From assembly GCF_950295315.1 (NCBI RefSeq), contig NC_080179.1, positions 74,574,261 to 74,638,260 of the forward strand: a stretch of DNA of 64,000 bases, read 5' to 3'. Positions 32,460 to 42,100 of the stretch are shown one piece after another. Origin of the DNA: Erinaceus europaeus (lineage: Eukaryota; Chordata; Mammalia; Eulipotyphla; Erinaceidae). Made by a program: the position numbers and the translations under genes. Each line of letters opens with the position of its first letter. Within the stretch, counting starts at the first letter, position 1. The notes beneath the pieces are model-generated. The model did no database searches. It was given only the letters and a program-made list of their open reading frames with translations, and was not told the DNA's origin.

Positions 32460-32790
32460 CAAAAGTGATGTCACTTATCGCTACACTGTGCACAACAGCC
32501 AAAGCATGGAAGCAGCCTACATGCCCATTGACAGGTGACTGGATAAGCAAATTATTGGACATGTGGTAAATGGAATACTACTCCGCAATTTAAAAAGGTA
32601 GTGTGTCTTTCAAGACAAAATGGATGGAACTTGAAGTAATTATACTTAGAGGAATAAGAAGGTGGAAGATAGCTAACAGATGCTTTTGTTCATTTGTAGA
32701 ATGAACAAATGTAGAGATTTGAAACACAGGAACTTGAAAAACAAACAAAAAGGATAAGAAGAGCAGTCAAACTGTCTCTAAATCTTTCTG
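32460..32790 (+). mobile_element. Degenerate L1 3' end
   Basis: 'acaacagccaaagcatggaagcagcctacatgcccattgacaggtgactgg', 'tggtaaatggaatactactccgcaatttaaaaaggtagtg' and 'aaaatggatggaacttgaagtaattatacttagaggaataag' follow the L1 ORF2 end. Confidence 0.7.
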
Positions 32791-32859
32791 AGAACAATGA
32801 TGTTTACCATTATGTTGAGGTGACCATAGATTTTGGTGGTGGGTGTCATGTGGACCCCT

Positions 32860-33385
32860 GTAAATTTTTTTTAAATAGAATAGCAAGGCAAAGAATGAAA
32901 GAGACCATGAGGCAAGAAAGGGTTAACTTCTCAAGAGAGAAGCTAAGAGTTAACTTCTTAGCTGAAGACAAGGGCAGTTGGTGGCAATCCCCCCCACCCT
33001 CCTTCCAGCATACACAGGGCTTCCTACTGCTATGATCAGTGGCCTTGATCAGTGACCTTACAATCTGCTCCTTCTGCCCAAGAGTCTGCTGATAACCTTA
33101 CAACTTGTACTCTGTGGATACACAAATGAAAAAGTGACCTGTTAAGCTTGTTACTGTGAGTTACCATGAGAGGTTGACTAACTGTAAATAAAGGGCTAGC
33201 ACCATTGTGCTCAGAGTCCAGTCTTTTGAGGCCTGGCTGGGTTGGCAGGCATAATAATCACTGCTGCCAGCATTAAAGCCTCAGGATGGCCTGTCTCTCT
33301 GCCTTAGAATCCTATGATAAGCACAGCACCAAAGCTTCCTTCAGTGATGCCGGCGTCAGGCTCTAACCTGGTTCACACACATGGC
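32860..33385 (+). mobile_element. Putative ERV LTR, boundaries uncertain
   Basis: An AATAAA signal at about 33188-33193 follows a U3-like stretch with repeated 'gttaacttct' and 'gatcagtg' units and precedes a GC-richer R/U5-like part ending near 'tggttcacaca'. I could not find target duplications. A reversed SINE fragment follows at 33385-33440. Confidence 0.4.
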
Positions 33386-33689
33386 AAAGCAGCTCACTAT
33401 CCATGTGCAGCTATTTTTCTGGGCCTACTCCTATAATCTTATAAAACACAGTTAAATTACAACATAAATAAAAATATAAAAATAAATAAATAAAATACTT
33501 GCATGGATCCAGGCCTACTGTGGCCATAGAAGGGAAGGAGCTTCGGTTTTAGTTTCAAAGTCCTGTAGAGCAAGAAAACTCCCTCTAGAGATGCCTGGCA
33601 TCCTGGGGCTTGTGCTCTGACATCGTGGTGGCTCACGGGAAAAGGGGGAAAGCCCAAAGAAAGCTTAGCAGAAAGCATTGGCTCAATAT

Positions 33690-34925
33690 CACTCAGAAAA
33701 TGTTGATGGCGATAGATAGATATTGCTAAAGCAAATTATTTGGCAATTGGGTTGACTTTGAAAATCCCATTGTTAGGATATGCTGTCTCAAACACAACTT
33801 CACCATAAGTTGTCCTTTGATGTTATTTTTATATAGTTGTATTTTATAAAGTAATGCCACCAGTTGCTTCTGCTCTCCTGCTATAAGATTTTAGAAACGT
33901 CCAGTCAGGGAGTTCTGGGATTCCCACACAAACACAATGAGCCTAGACCTTTAACAAATCCCTCTCTCCATTGTCACTGGTTATCTCCATCAGGAACAAC
34001 ATAATGGACCCTTTTAGGGGCCCCCATAGGAACTTGCCCTCAATGTGGATCAATAAGGGTAGAGAATGTTTCATCCTCTGAAGTGGGGGTTGAATAACAT
34101 ACTCTATCCACCACCTGAGAAAGATGGGTCCTGAAATTGGTGCAACTTGGAATGCTCCTACTGATGACCACAGAATGCAAGTTCAGACTTACAGGGAGGT
34201 AGATGTCACATAGGCTCCCATGCTGAATATGGGCCGTAGATCAAATCAATGGGGTTTACAGTCAACAATATTTGTACATATTTCCCATATATGGGAGCTA
34301 CTCTCTTCCCTGATCCAGCTTTCTAGCTTTTTTTTTTTTTCCCACCATGACATTATCTCCCCAGACAATAACCTGGGCCCATCTGCATATCAGAGGTCAG
34401 GCCCAGGCAAAACTAATAAAGTCATGGGCCCTTTGGAATATACCTAAAATAGACCTACTAGCTATTTCCAAAACAGAGACCCCAAATCTTCATCTGCAAT
34501 ATTGCACCTTTAGGTTCATGATTAAACAATTTGGTTGGCTTTATATATTAACTCTTTTTCAGCTACCAGGTTCCAGATGCTACCATGATGCCAACCGGAC
34601 TTCCCTGGACAGACGACCCCACCAATGTGTCCTAGACCTCTGCTTCCTCAGAGCCCTGCCCCACTAGGGAAAGAGAGAGACAGGCTAGGAGTATGGATCC
34701 ACCTGCCAAAGCCCATGTTCAGTGGGAAAGCAATTACAGAATCCAGACCTTCCACCTTCTGCATCCCACAATGACCCTGGGTCCATAATCCCACAAGGTT
34801 AAAGAATAGCAAAGCTATCAGGGGAGGGGATAGGATATGGAGTTCTAGTGGTGGGAATTGTACCCCTCTTATCCTATGGTCTTGTCACTGTTTCCATTTT
34901 ATAAATAAATACATTAAAACAAAAA
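33690..34925 (+). mobile_element. L1/HAL1-like 3'-end retroposon, longest sense copy
   Basis: Begins in 'aattatttggcaattgggttgactttgaaaa' (also at 50430), continues through 'cagggagttctgggattcccaca', 'ggttccagatgctaccatgatgcc', 'gggaaagagagagacaggctaggagtatggatccacctgcc' and ends 'tcactgtttccattttataaataaata'. No coding frame is retained. Its last ~80 bp ('agttctagtggtgggaattgtaccc') resemble the ends of the HAL1-like element at 56.5 kb and of the L1 at 50.7 kb, so I place it among L1/HAL1 3' UTR derivatives. Confidence 0.7.
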
Positions 34926-35139
34926 AATTATTAAAGATCAGTAAGTGCAGAAAGCAAGTAGAAAGACCTAGAAAAGACCCCATAAGGTGCTTAATCAAAT
35001 AGCTTCTACTTACACCTAGATACCCTCCTCTCCTACTTCCCATTTCACTTCCCTCAATCACTTCAAGGCTAACCTAGTCAGGTAAAGTAAGGACTGAAAA
35101 ACCTGCATAGGGACAAGAGACCCGCACACTTTAATGATG

Positions 35140-35285
35140 GCTCTTTTGGTAAGAGGGAGAGGAAAAGAGACAGGAAGAAAGACACAGCACTGTCCCACTG
35201 ATCTTGATGGCTGTGGCCTTGAACCCTAGTCCTCACACACAGCAATGTGTGCTCTCAACCACGTGTGCCACTGTCCAGCCCCCAT
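35140..35285 (-). repeat. SINE, family C, inverted and decayed
   Basis: 'gggagaggaaaagagacaggaagaaagacacagcact', 'ccttgaaccctagtcctcacac' and 'ctctcaaccacgtgtgccactg' are the inverted body and head. Confidence 0.65.
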
Positions 35286-36177
35286 ATATTTACTTTTTGT
35301 GTGTCTGCACCTATTGCTGAAACACCACCCCGAGAGGCTCCAAGAAGAGAGGGCCCCATTGTTTCCTCCATTAATCCCCAGAACTTGAGCAAATAGCATG
35401 TCCAGCGACAGTCACTGAGCCTCTGTTGAGTGAACAAAGGTCCTGTGAGGGCCCAGGCTGACCAGGAGGCTCTGGAGGGTGGGAGGACTCACGGAGTCCC
35501 CTGGACTGAAGGGCTGGGGTAAGTCATTCATTCAAAGAGGGCAGCTACCCTGAAGATGATGCCAGTCACTGCCACAGTGACAATGGAGACCACAGAGCAG
35601 GGACATGGCCTTGACTTGGGAGGGGCTGTGATTTAAGTCCCAGCCCACTGGCAGATCCCTTCCACCGGCCCTGCAAGATGTCTGCCTCTGCTTCCTGAGC
35701 TGAATTTCCTCTGACAGATGCTCCCTGTTCTTCTCTTCCTGTATGTGGGAAATGAGGGGTGAAAGTTTGGCCTGCCTGCCTCCTGCATCAGTGCTCTTCA
35801 GAGTGAGGCTGGCATTTAAATGCCACCCCGTCTGCTGATGTCACTCTGAGGCAAGCCTTAGGCTTGGCTTGGGGTCAAGGGTTGGGGCCAGGGATTCTCT
35901 TGGGTTCCTGATCTAATAAGAAGATTGCTTCCTGCAAAATGAAAGGCCAGCGAGGGCAGTGATGAACGCACACAGCTCCACAGAGAAATGAAGGGGCCAG
36001 ATGGTTATTACTCCACGTGTGTTTCTTGCTTTTAAAAAAAGATTAAAAAAAAAAAGTCTAGAGGTGAAGTGGTTCACCAGGAAGGCGGTGGCACAGCTCA
36101 GACAGGAAACCTGGGGTTTTCAGGGAAGGAAGGCACCAAATGAGGAATTTGAGAGTTTCATGAATAGTCAAAAATGT
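35286..36177. other. Repeat-poor sequence, no gene recognised
   Basis: GC-richer than the neighbours (about 35400-35950) but without a frame, splice pattern or repeat that I recognise. Enhancer activity cannot be judged from one sequence. Confidence 0.4.
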
Positions 36178-36852
36178 GCCCAAAGGGACACAGGAGCCCT
36201 CCTGCATGGCTGGTGGGAATGTCAATTGGCTCAAGCCCTGTGGATAACAGTCTGGAGAACTCTCAGAAGGCTACAAATGGACCTACCTTATGATCCTGCA
36301 ATTCCTCTCCTGGGGATAGATCCTAAGGAACCCAACACATCCATCCAAAAAGATCTGTGTACACGTATATTCTTGGCAGCACAATTTGTAATAGCCAAAA
36401 CCTGGAAGCAACCCAGGTGTCCAACAACAGATGAGTGGCTGAGCAAGTAGTGGCATATACACACAATGGAATACTACTCATTAATAATACTTTTTAATAC
36501 TACTGTATGAAAAACAGTGATTTCTCAGTTTTCAGTCCACCTTGGATGGAGCTTGAAGAATTTACATTAAGTGAAGTAAGTCAGAAACAGAAGGATGAAT
36601 ATGGGATGATGTCACTCACAGGCGGAAGTTGAAAAACAAGATCAGAAGAGAAAACACAAGCAGAACCTGGACTGGAGTTGGTGTCCTGCACCAAAGAAAA
36701 AGTCTCTGGGGTGAGTGGTGGGGAGAGTACAGGTCCTGGAAAAGGATGACAGAGGATCTAGTGGGGGTTGGATTGTTATATTGAAAACTGAGAAATGCTA
36801 TGCATGTACAAACTATTGTGTCTAACGTCAAATGAAAAAGAAAAAAGAAAAA
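36178..36852 (+). mobile_element. 5'-truncated L1: ORF2 C-terminus and 3' UTR
   Basis: Starts inside the ORF2 Cys-rich segment ('GALLHGWWECQLAQ'), runs through 'MDLPYDPAIPLLGIDPKEPN' and '[22 protein letters not shown]', then meets a TAG in place of the expected Leu codon after 'WLSK'. The 3' UTR follows and ends 'acaaactattgtgtctaacg' plus an A-rich tail at 36834-36852. It belongs to the same subfamily as the L1 at 22.7 kb. Confidence 0.85.
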
Positions 36853-37129
36853 ACTGTCTCCATAGGACTTCATGGAGACCTGAATTGGGGAAGAAGACGT
36901 GAGGTAGAAGAAAGACACCGTAGCCACGGGAAACTTACTACCCCCAGTTCTGACCCAGCACTTTCTGTTTTGGTGACTCAGGTGGTCCCTGAAAGGGTGA
37001 TGGCAGGTGTAGGGACAGACGGGGCTGAGCAGCATAGCGGGTGTGTGAGTGATGTATGTATCATGCCACCAGAGTTATCACCAAGGCTCAGTACCTGCAA
37101 GACTCAGCTATTCCTGCAGCCAGATTTTC

Positions 37130-37215
37130 CCTCCCTCCTTCCTTCCTTCCTTCCTTCCTTCTATCCTTCCTTTTTCATTTCTTCTCCCTCCCTTTTTCAT
37201 TCCTTTCTTTATCTT
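37130..37215. repeat. (CCTT)n/pyrimidine tract
   Basis: Ccttccttcc repeats with interruptions; most of it forms the tail of the inverted SINE that follows. Confidence 0.85.
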
Positions 37216-37405
37216 TCCAGGTTTTATAGATGAGAGACAACAAGGGGAGGGAGAGAGAAATACCAGAGAGACACCTGCAGCACTATTCCAGTGCTCAAAA
37301 AGCTTCAACCCTGCAGATGGTGACTGGGGACTTGAACCTAGGTCCTCATGTATGGTCATGTGTGCACCTTACCAGGTAAAGCACCACCTGCATCCTGACT
37401 TATTT
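37216..37405 (-). repeat. SINE, family C, inverted
   Basis: 'tagatgagagacaacaaggggagggagagagaaa', 'acacctgcagcactattccagtgctc', 'gacttgaacctaggtcctcatgta' and 'gtgtgcaccttaccaggtaaagcaccacctg' define the inverted copy. Confidence 0.75.
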
Positions 37406-37995
37406 GAACTAGAAACACACATCCTCTTATAGCAAGGCTAAGAGAGCAACTTTATCCAGGCCACCTCATGCCCCTCACACCCCAGATGTCCCAGGAATAA
37501 GGAAACCCCCCCCTTGCACATAGAGGCCACATCAGGGACACTAAGCATCCCCGAAAGATGCTGCATCATCCTCTGTGCAGAAGCTGGAGTCAGAAGGCGC
37601 TATGAGAGTGAAGGAGGAGAACCCACTTACAAGATGCTCTGTCACCGCCTGTTCTCGTGACATTTACTGCGGGAGCATTCATCACTCGGACTCATTCATG
37701 CCAACGTGGCCCTCCTAAGGGCAGCCCTGGCACTGTCACTGTAATTCCACCTTAATTAACTGGGCTGTTATTCCAAAGAGTTAATGGCCGGAAAAGTAAT
37801 TCAATCAAATAAATAGCATTTCAAGCAGTTATTCAAAGCCGTGAAATTTGTAACTGCCCTTAAGTGTGATTTCATAAATTTAGGGTGAGACGAAGCAGTC
37901 AAGGATTTGTCTTTGACACACAAATGTCAGAAAGTCAGCAGGTGCATCTTCTGAGGATTCCTTTCTCACTGTTTTCTAATGCAAGTTGTATTTCT

Positions 37996-38028
<33 letters not shown>

Positions 38029-38245
38029 TTCTCTCACTGGGACTTGATGGCTGCATGACTCAACCACTCGAGCCAGTCATTTATCACCTTTTTTTTTTAG
38101 AAGTTGGGACAATTTTATTCTGTTTGTGGAAATGTATAATAACGCAGCCTTTATGAACCATTGATTTAAGATTCAAGAATAAAGTTTGTTGAATTTGTAC
38201 ATTCAAAATATTTATTCAAATATTTTAGGAACTGTATGAAGGAGG
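37406..38245. other. Repeat-poor stretch, possible conserved noncoding element
   Basis: 37650-37900 has no repeat signature and is rich in TAAT/ATTA motifs ('ccttaattaactgggctgttattcc', 'aaagtaattcaatcaaataaatagc'), a texture common in developmental enhancers. A (CT)n tract lies at 37997-38030. No coding frame is credible. Confidence 0.4.
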
Positions 38246-38404
38246 GCTGGGGAGACAGCATAATGGTTATGTAAATGACTTCCATGCACGAGAGTCCTTT
38301 AGTCCCAGGTTCAATCCCCAGCACCACCTTAAACCAGAGCTGAGCAGTGTTTTGGTCTCTCTCTGTGTGCCTTTCTCTCTGTATCTTTTTCATTAGTAAT
38401 AAAG
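38246..38404 (+). repeat. SINE, family B
   Basis: 'gggctggggagacagcataatggttatgtaaa', 'cccaggttcaatccccagcaccaccttaaaccagagctgagcagtg' and 'ttcattagtaataaagaaaata' tail. Confidence 0.85.
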
Positions 38405-38411
38405 AAAATAT

Positions 38412-38796
38412 GACTGGAGTTGGGCAGTAGCACAGTGGGTTAAGTGAACATAGCGCAAAGTGCAAGGACCGGCGTAAGGATCCCAGTTCGAACCTCTGGC
38501 TCCCCACCTGCAGGGGAGTCGCTTCACAGGCGGTGAAGCAGGTCTACAGGTGTCTGTCTTTCTCTCCCCCTCTCTGTCTTCCCCTCCTCTCTCCATTTCT
38601 CTCTGTCCTATCTAACCACAACAACAATAATAACTACAACAATAAAACATCAAGAGCAACGAAAAGGGAATAAAGAAATATTTTAATTTCTCTCTGCCCT
38701 ATCCAACAATGACGACATCAAATAACAACAACAATAACTACATCAATAAAGTAACAAGGGCAACAAAAGGGAATAAATAAATATTTTTAAAAATTA
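38412..38796 (+). repeat. SINE, family A, with duplicated tail
   Basis: A complete copy (38412-38682) is followed by a second partial unit (about 38687-38796) that repeats only the 3' part, from 'tttctctctgccctatccaac' to the A-rich end. Either a second 5'-truncated SINE landed in the tail of the first or the tail was duplicated. Confidence 0.8.
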
Positions 38797-38799
38797 AGA

Positions 38800-38989
38800 A
38801 AGAAACTATGTATAAAAAAACAGAAATTGTATGGAGGTTCCTAAAAACTGGGAGAAAACTGGAACTGCCTTATGATCTAGCAATCTTATTTCAGAATATA
38901 TGTTCAAAGAAGTTGAGATCACATTCCTCAAGAGATGCTTACATTTCTATGTTAGTAAATGGGAATTCATCCCAGCATTACTTTTATTT
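38800..38989 (+). mobile_element. Degenerate L1 ORF2 fragment, left part
   Basis: 'gtatggaggttcctaaaaactgg', 'ctgccttatgatctagcaatctta' and 'catcccagcattactttta' follow L1 ORF2; it continues at 39776 after nested insertions. Confidence 0.65.
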
Positions 38990-39027
38990 TACATAGAGAA
39001 ACTGAGAGAGGAGGGGAGGAGGGTCTC

Positions 39028-39422
39028 TGTTGTTAAAATTTCAGAGGCTCTTGCCGGCCGGGCTGGCTTGCTTCATGGCGGGTAACAGAGATGTGGAGAC
39101 AACGGCTGGGCAGGGAAGCTGTATTTCTTTATTCAGGAACAACGATTCATAAACTAAGACAAACTAATCACCAAACAGAACTCCGCTGTCTCTTTGCGGC
39201 GGCACAAGCACTCTCTCTTACTCTCTTACTCTTGAACTCATGAACTCATGAACTCTCCAACTCTGGAACTCTCTGGCCCTCTCTCTCTTCCTCTCGAACT
39301 CAGGAACCCTCTCTCGGGATTCTTTTTGGGGCGGGGCCAAGCAGGCCCATGAAATTAACTGGACTCATCCAATTCTCTTGGCGGGGGGAGGGCTAGAACA
39401 AACCAATGTAAAGCATACGACA
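39028..39422 (-). mobile_element. ERV LTR (3' LTR, minus strand), complete
   Basis: A 395-bp LTR of the same family as the one at 27.3-29.8 kb but of a distinct subfamily: the U3 tandem region reads 'cttactcttgaactcatg' on +, and the minus-strand start is TGTCGTATGC. An AATAAA signal is present on the minus strand (tttatt near 39126-39131). It follows the PPT, so it is the 3' LTR. Confidence 0.85.
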
Positions 39423-39656
39423 ATTCCCCCTTTTCTTTTTAACTAAATGGCACAAGCACTCTCTCTTACTCTTGAACTCATGAACTCTCCAACTCTGGAA
39501 CTCTCTGGCCCTCTCTCTCTTCCTCTCGAACTCAGGAACCCTCTCTCGGGGTTCTTTTTGGGGCGGGGCCAAGCAGGCCCGTAAAATTAACTGGGCTCAT
39601 CCAATTCTCTTGGCGGGGGGGGAGGGCTAGAACAAACCAATGTAAAGCATACGACA
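39423..39656 (-). mobile_element. PPT remnant plus truncated 5' LTR
   Basis: 39423-39450 is the PPT and a few adjoining internal bases. At 39451 the sequence jumps into the middle of an LTR ('cacaagcactctctctta..') and runs to the LTR end at 39656. Everything else internal, together with the R/U5 half of the 5' LTR, is deleted. The junction shares a short ggc. Confidence 0.8.
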
Positions 39657-39727
39657 GGTCTCTGCATGGGTCCTTGCATGGGTCTCTGCATGGGTCCTTC
39701 CATGGGTCTTTGCATGGGTCCTTGCAC
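39657..39727. repeat. ~13-bp tandem repeat in SINE
   Basis: Five to six units of 'tgcatgggtcctt' / 'tgcatgggtctc' expand the SINE's own 'gggtccttgcatgg' segment right next to the ERV edge. Confidence 0.85.
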
Positions 39728-39775
39728 ATACTATTATGTACACCTAACTAGTTATGCCACTACTTGGTGGCATAA

Positions 39776-39900
39776 TACTTCAACCCAGTATTATTAACAA
39801 TTGTTAAAATATAGAAAAACTTTAATGCTCTCCAAAGGACATTTGAATGGATAAAGAAATGTGGTCTTTACTTACAAAGGGCTATTACTCATCACTCAAA
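39776..39900 (+). mobile_element. Degenerate L1 ORF2 fragment, right part
   Basis: 'aacccagtattattaacaattgttaaaatatagaaaaac', 'tttgaatggataaagaaatgtgg' continue the fragment at 38800. Confidence 0.6.
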
Positions 39901-39914
39901 AAAAAAAAAAGGAA

Positions 39915-40135
39915 GTTGGGGCCAGGCCCACCTGGTAGAGTGCACATGTTACCATGTGAAAGATCTGGGTTTAAGTTCCCAGTCCCCACCTGCAAGAGGG
40001 AAGCTTTATGTGCAGTGAAGCAGTGCTACATGTGTCTCTTCCCATTCCCATTCCCCTTCTCCTTCTCCTCCTTCTCCTCTCCTTCTCCTTCCTCTTCTTC
40101 TTCTCCTTCTTCCTCTTCCTCTTCTCCTTTTTAAA
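39915..40135 (+). repeat. SINE, family C
   Basis: 'ggggccaggcccacctggtagagtgcacatgttaccatgtg', 'cccagtccccacctgcaagagggaagcttta' and a CTT/CTC-rich tail expanded at 40048-40130. Confidence 0.8.
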
Positions 40136-41059
40136 ATTTTTATTAGTGATTTAATATTGTCCTATGGCAATAGTGATAACTCTGGTGACATGATACATAC
40201 ATCATTCATACATCCATTATGCTGTTCAGCCCCGTCTGTCCCTACACCTGCCATCACCCTTTCAGGGACCACCTGAGTCACCAAAACAGAAAGTGATGGG
40301 TCAGAACTGGGCTCCTTGCTGAGCTCCCTGAAAGCCCCACATGCTCTGAGACAGATTCCTCTGAGTTTGAGATGTGTTTAAGCCCACACATAAACACTGA
40401 AGCCTGACTGACTCTTTCCTGTTAGGAACTTGACTCCTTGGCTGTCTGTGTTAAATGTCCTCCCACACAGGTTGCTCAGAGCAGCCTTCACAGCGGTCTG
40501 GCAGGCAGCACACACAGCATGAGGAAGATGCTTTCCTGAAGAGACGGATTGGGGCTGCCTACAACCTCGCAGGCCCACTCTGTGAGGACTTCTTTCGCCA
40601 GCTCTTACTTTGCCCTCCTTGTATTTGAAGTGCTCTGCTTCTTCCATCGGCCATAAGTTATCTTATGCACAGAGAACAGTATAAGATGGGAGCTAATGAC
40701 ATTAGAAATACTCAATTAATGAGAAGCTAATGGCAGAAATGTGGACGGTTTCCAGCTTTTATAGTTGCCGCATTAATAGCACACGTCTCCCCCATGACCC
40801 ATAGTCCCCAGATGCCATTCATGCTGCTAATTGTCTCTATTTCTTAGGGAGTGTTCAAGACTCAATGGGAGAGAGATTTTGGTAGTCATGCACTCTGCTC
40901 TCTGCCTTCTGACTGCTGATCTGCATGCCTGTCTTATTCTGTAGATTGAGCATGAATGTGCCTGGGGTATCTTTCTTTGGTCTTCAGCACATGGTATGAG
41001 AGCTGAGTGGCCAGAGGTAACTTGCTCAGGAGTGAGATCTTAGGAAGGACACTATGACC
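40136..41059. other. Repeat-poor stretch, possible conserved noncoding element
   Basis: No gene recognised. 40640-40880 carries homeodomain-like motifs ('ggagctaatgacattag', 'actcaattaatgagaagctaatgg', 'gctgctaattg') without repeat signature. Confidence 0.4.
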
Positions 41060-41255
41060 TTTATAAAAAAATGTTTATTTATTTACTTATTTTGATAGAG
41101 AAATCGCGAGGGAAGCAAGAGTCAGAAAGGGAGAAAGAGAGATACCTGCAGCCCTGCTTCACCACTTGTAAGTCATTACCTGCAGGTAGAGAGTGGGGCT
41201 TGAACCTGGGACCTTGAACATGATGATGTTTGTGCTCAGTGTCCCCTGCACTATG
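41060..41255 (-). repeat. SINE, family C, inverted
   Basis: 'ttgatagagaaatcgcgagggaagc', 'gatacctgcagccctgcttcaccac', 'ggggcttgaacctgggacctt' define it. Confidence 0.8.
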
Positions 41256-41750
41256 ACCTTTGGTAACCATGACAATGAGGCAAGCCCATTGGTTCTCTAC
41301 CTATTGTCTTCCCCATCTGCTAACCTAGAGATTTTTTTTACATTTTATTTACTAATCTTTGCTAGCGCTGTGTGGTACCAGACATCTATAGCTCCCTTCA
41401 GCTGTAACACAGCTCTTCCCCTCTTCCCCTCTTCCCCCTCTTCTCCCCTGTTACACAGCTGAAGCAGGCAACTAAAAGCTACTGAAAGATGGGTACCACC
41501 CAGAGTTGCAGGGAACTGGTGAGTCGAAGACAGAAGATGTGACAACCAGCTAGTTGTAATGAGTTTCTGGTGAAAGTAAGTGGGTCAGAAACAACTGCAC
41601 TCAACAAGTAAGAAACCAAACACACTCACAGCTGATTTAAACTCTTAATCAGGAAGTTTGCTAAATCTATGGGTCAGTAAAATCAGAGATCCTTTCAGAA
41701 CCAGCAAATCTCCAAGTATTTGTTGATTCTATTTGATAAACTTCAGAGAG
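41256..41750. other. Unassigned sequence
   Basis: Contains a CTTCCCCT-type short repeat at about 41408-41450 between two near copies of 'agctg(t)aacacagct' (inverted, 41397-41412 and 41449-41463). No gene seen. Confidence 0.4.
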
Positions 41751-42100
41751 GTGTGCCGAGCTAGCCTGAGGGTGCTTTTTCCCAGGCATGTGTTCTCTGG
41801 GTTGGAGAAAACTCCACCGGAGCCAACCTAGGCTGCTGTGCCGGAAAGGGATCAGGAACTAGCATCTCAAGAGAGAGACCCTGGGACTCACGGAGCAGGA
41901 ACACACAATACCCCGCTGCGTTTATTGATCTGCCTTTAAATATCTTCTGAGACTGAAATGGTAGGGTGGAAAAAAGGAAGTGACTAGGAGAGGGGGCGGA
42001 GTGGAAAAAGAGTGAGAACTAGTGGGGATTAAACCAGTGGGGATCTAACCAGTGGGGATTAAACCAGTGCCCTGCAGGTAGGGTGGGTCTCAGACAAAAC
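41751..42100 (-). mobile_element. Putative ERV LTR, minus strand
   Basis: On the minus strand the stretch begins TGTTTTGTCTGAGACCC and carries an AATAAA signal (tttatt on + at about 41923-41928), then a U5-like part ending near 'agctcggcaca'. A three-copy 'aaccagtggggattaa' repeat (about 42020-42070) sits in U3. Flanking duplications are not evident. Confidence 0.5.

Larger units (their letters stand above)
39022..39662. repeat. 6-bp target-site duplication of the second ERV
   Basis: ggtctc at 39022-39027 and 39657-39662 flanks the LTR ends TGTTGTT..CGACA. Six bases fit ERV2-type integrases. Confidence 0.85.
38990..39775 (-). repeat. SINE family C split by an ERV
   Basis: 38990-39027 ('ttttacatagagaaactgagagagg..') is the inverted SINE body and 39657-39775 holds its 5' half ending in 'gttatgccactacttgg'. 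The ERV lies between. Order of events: L1, then SINE in L1, then ERV in SINE. Confidence 0.65.
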
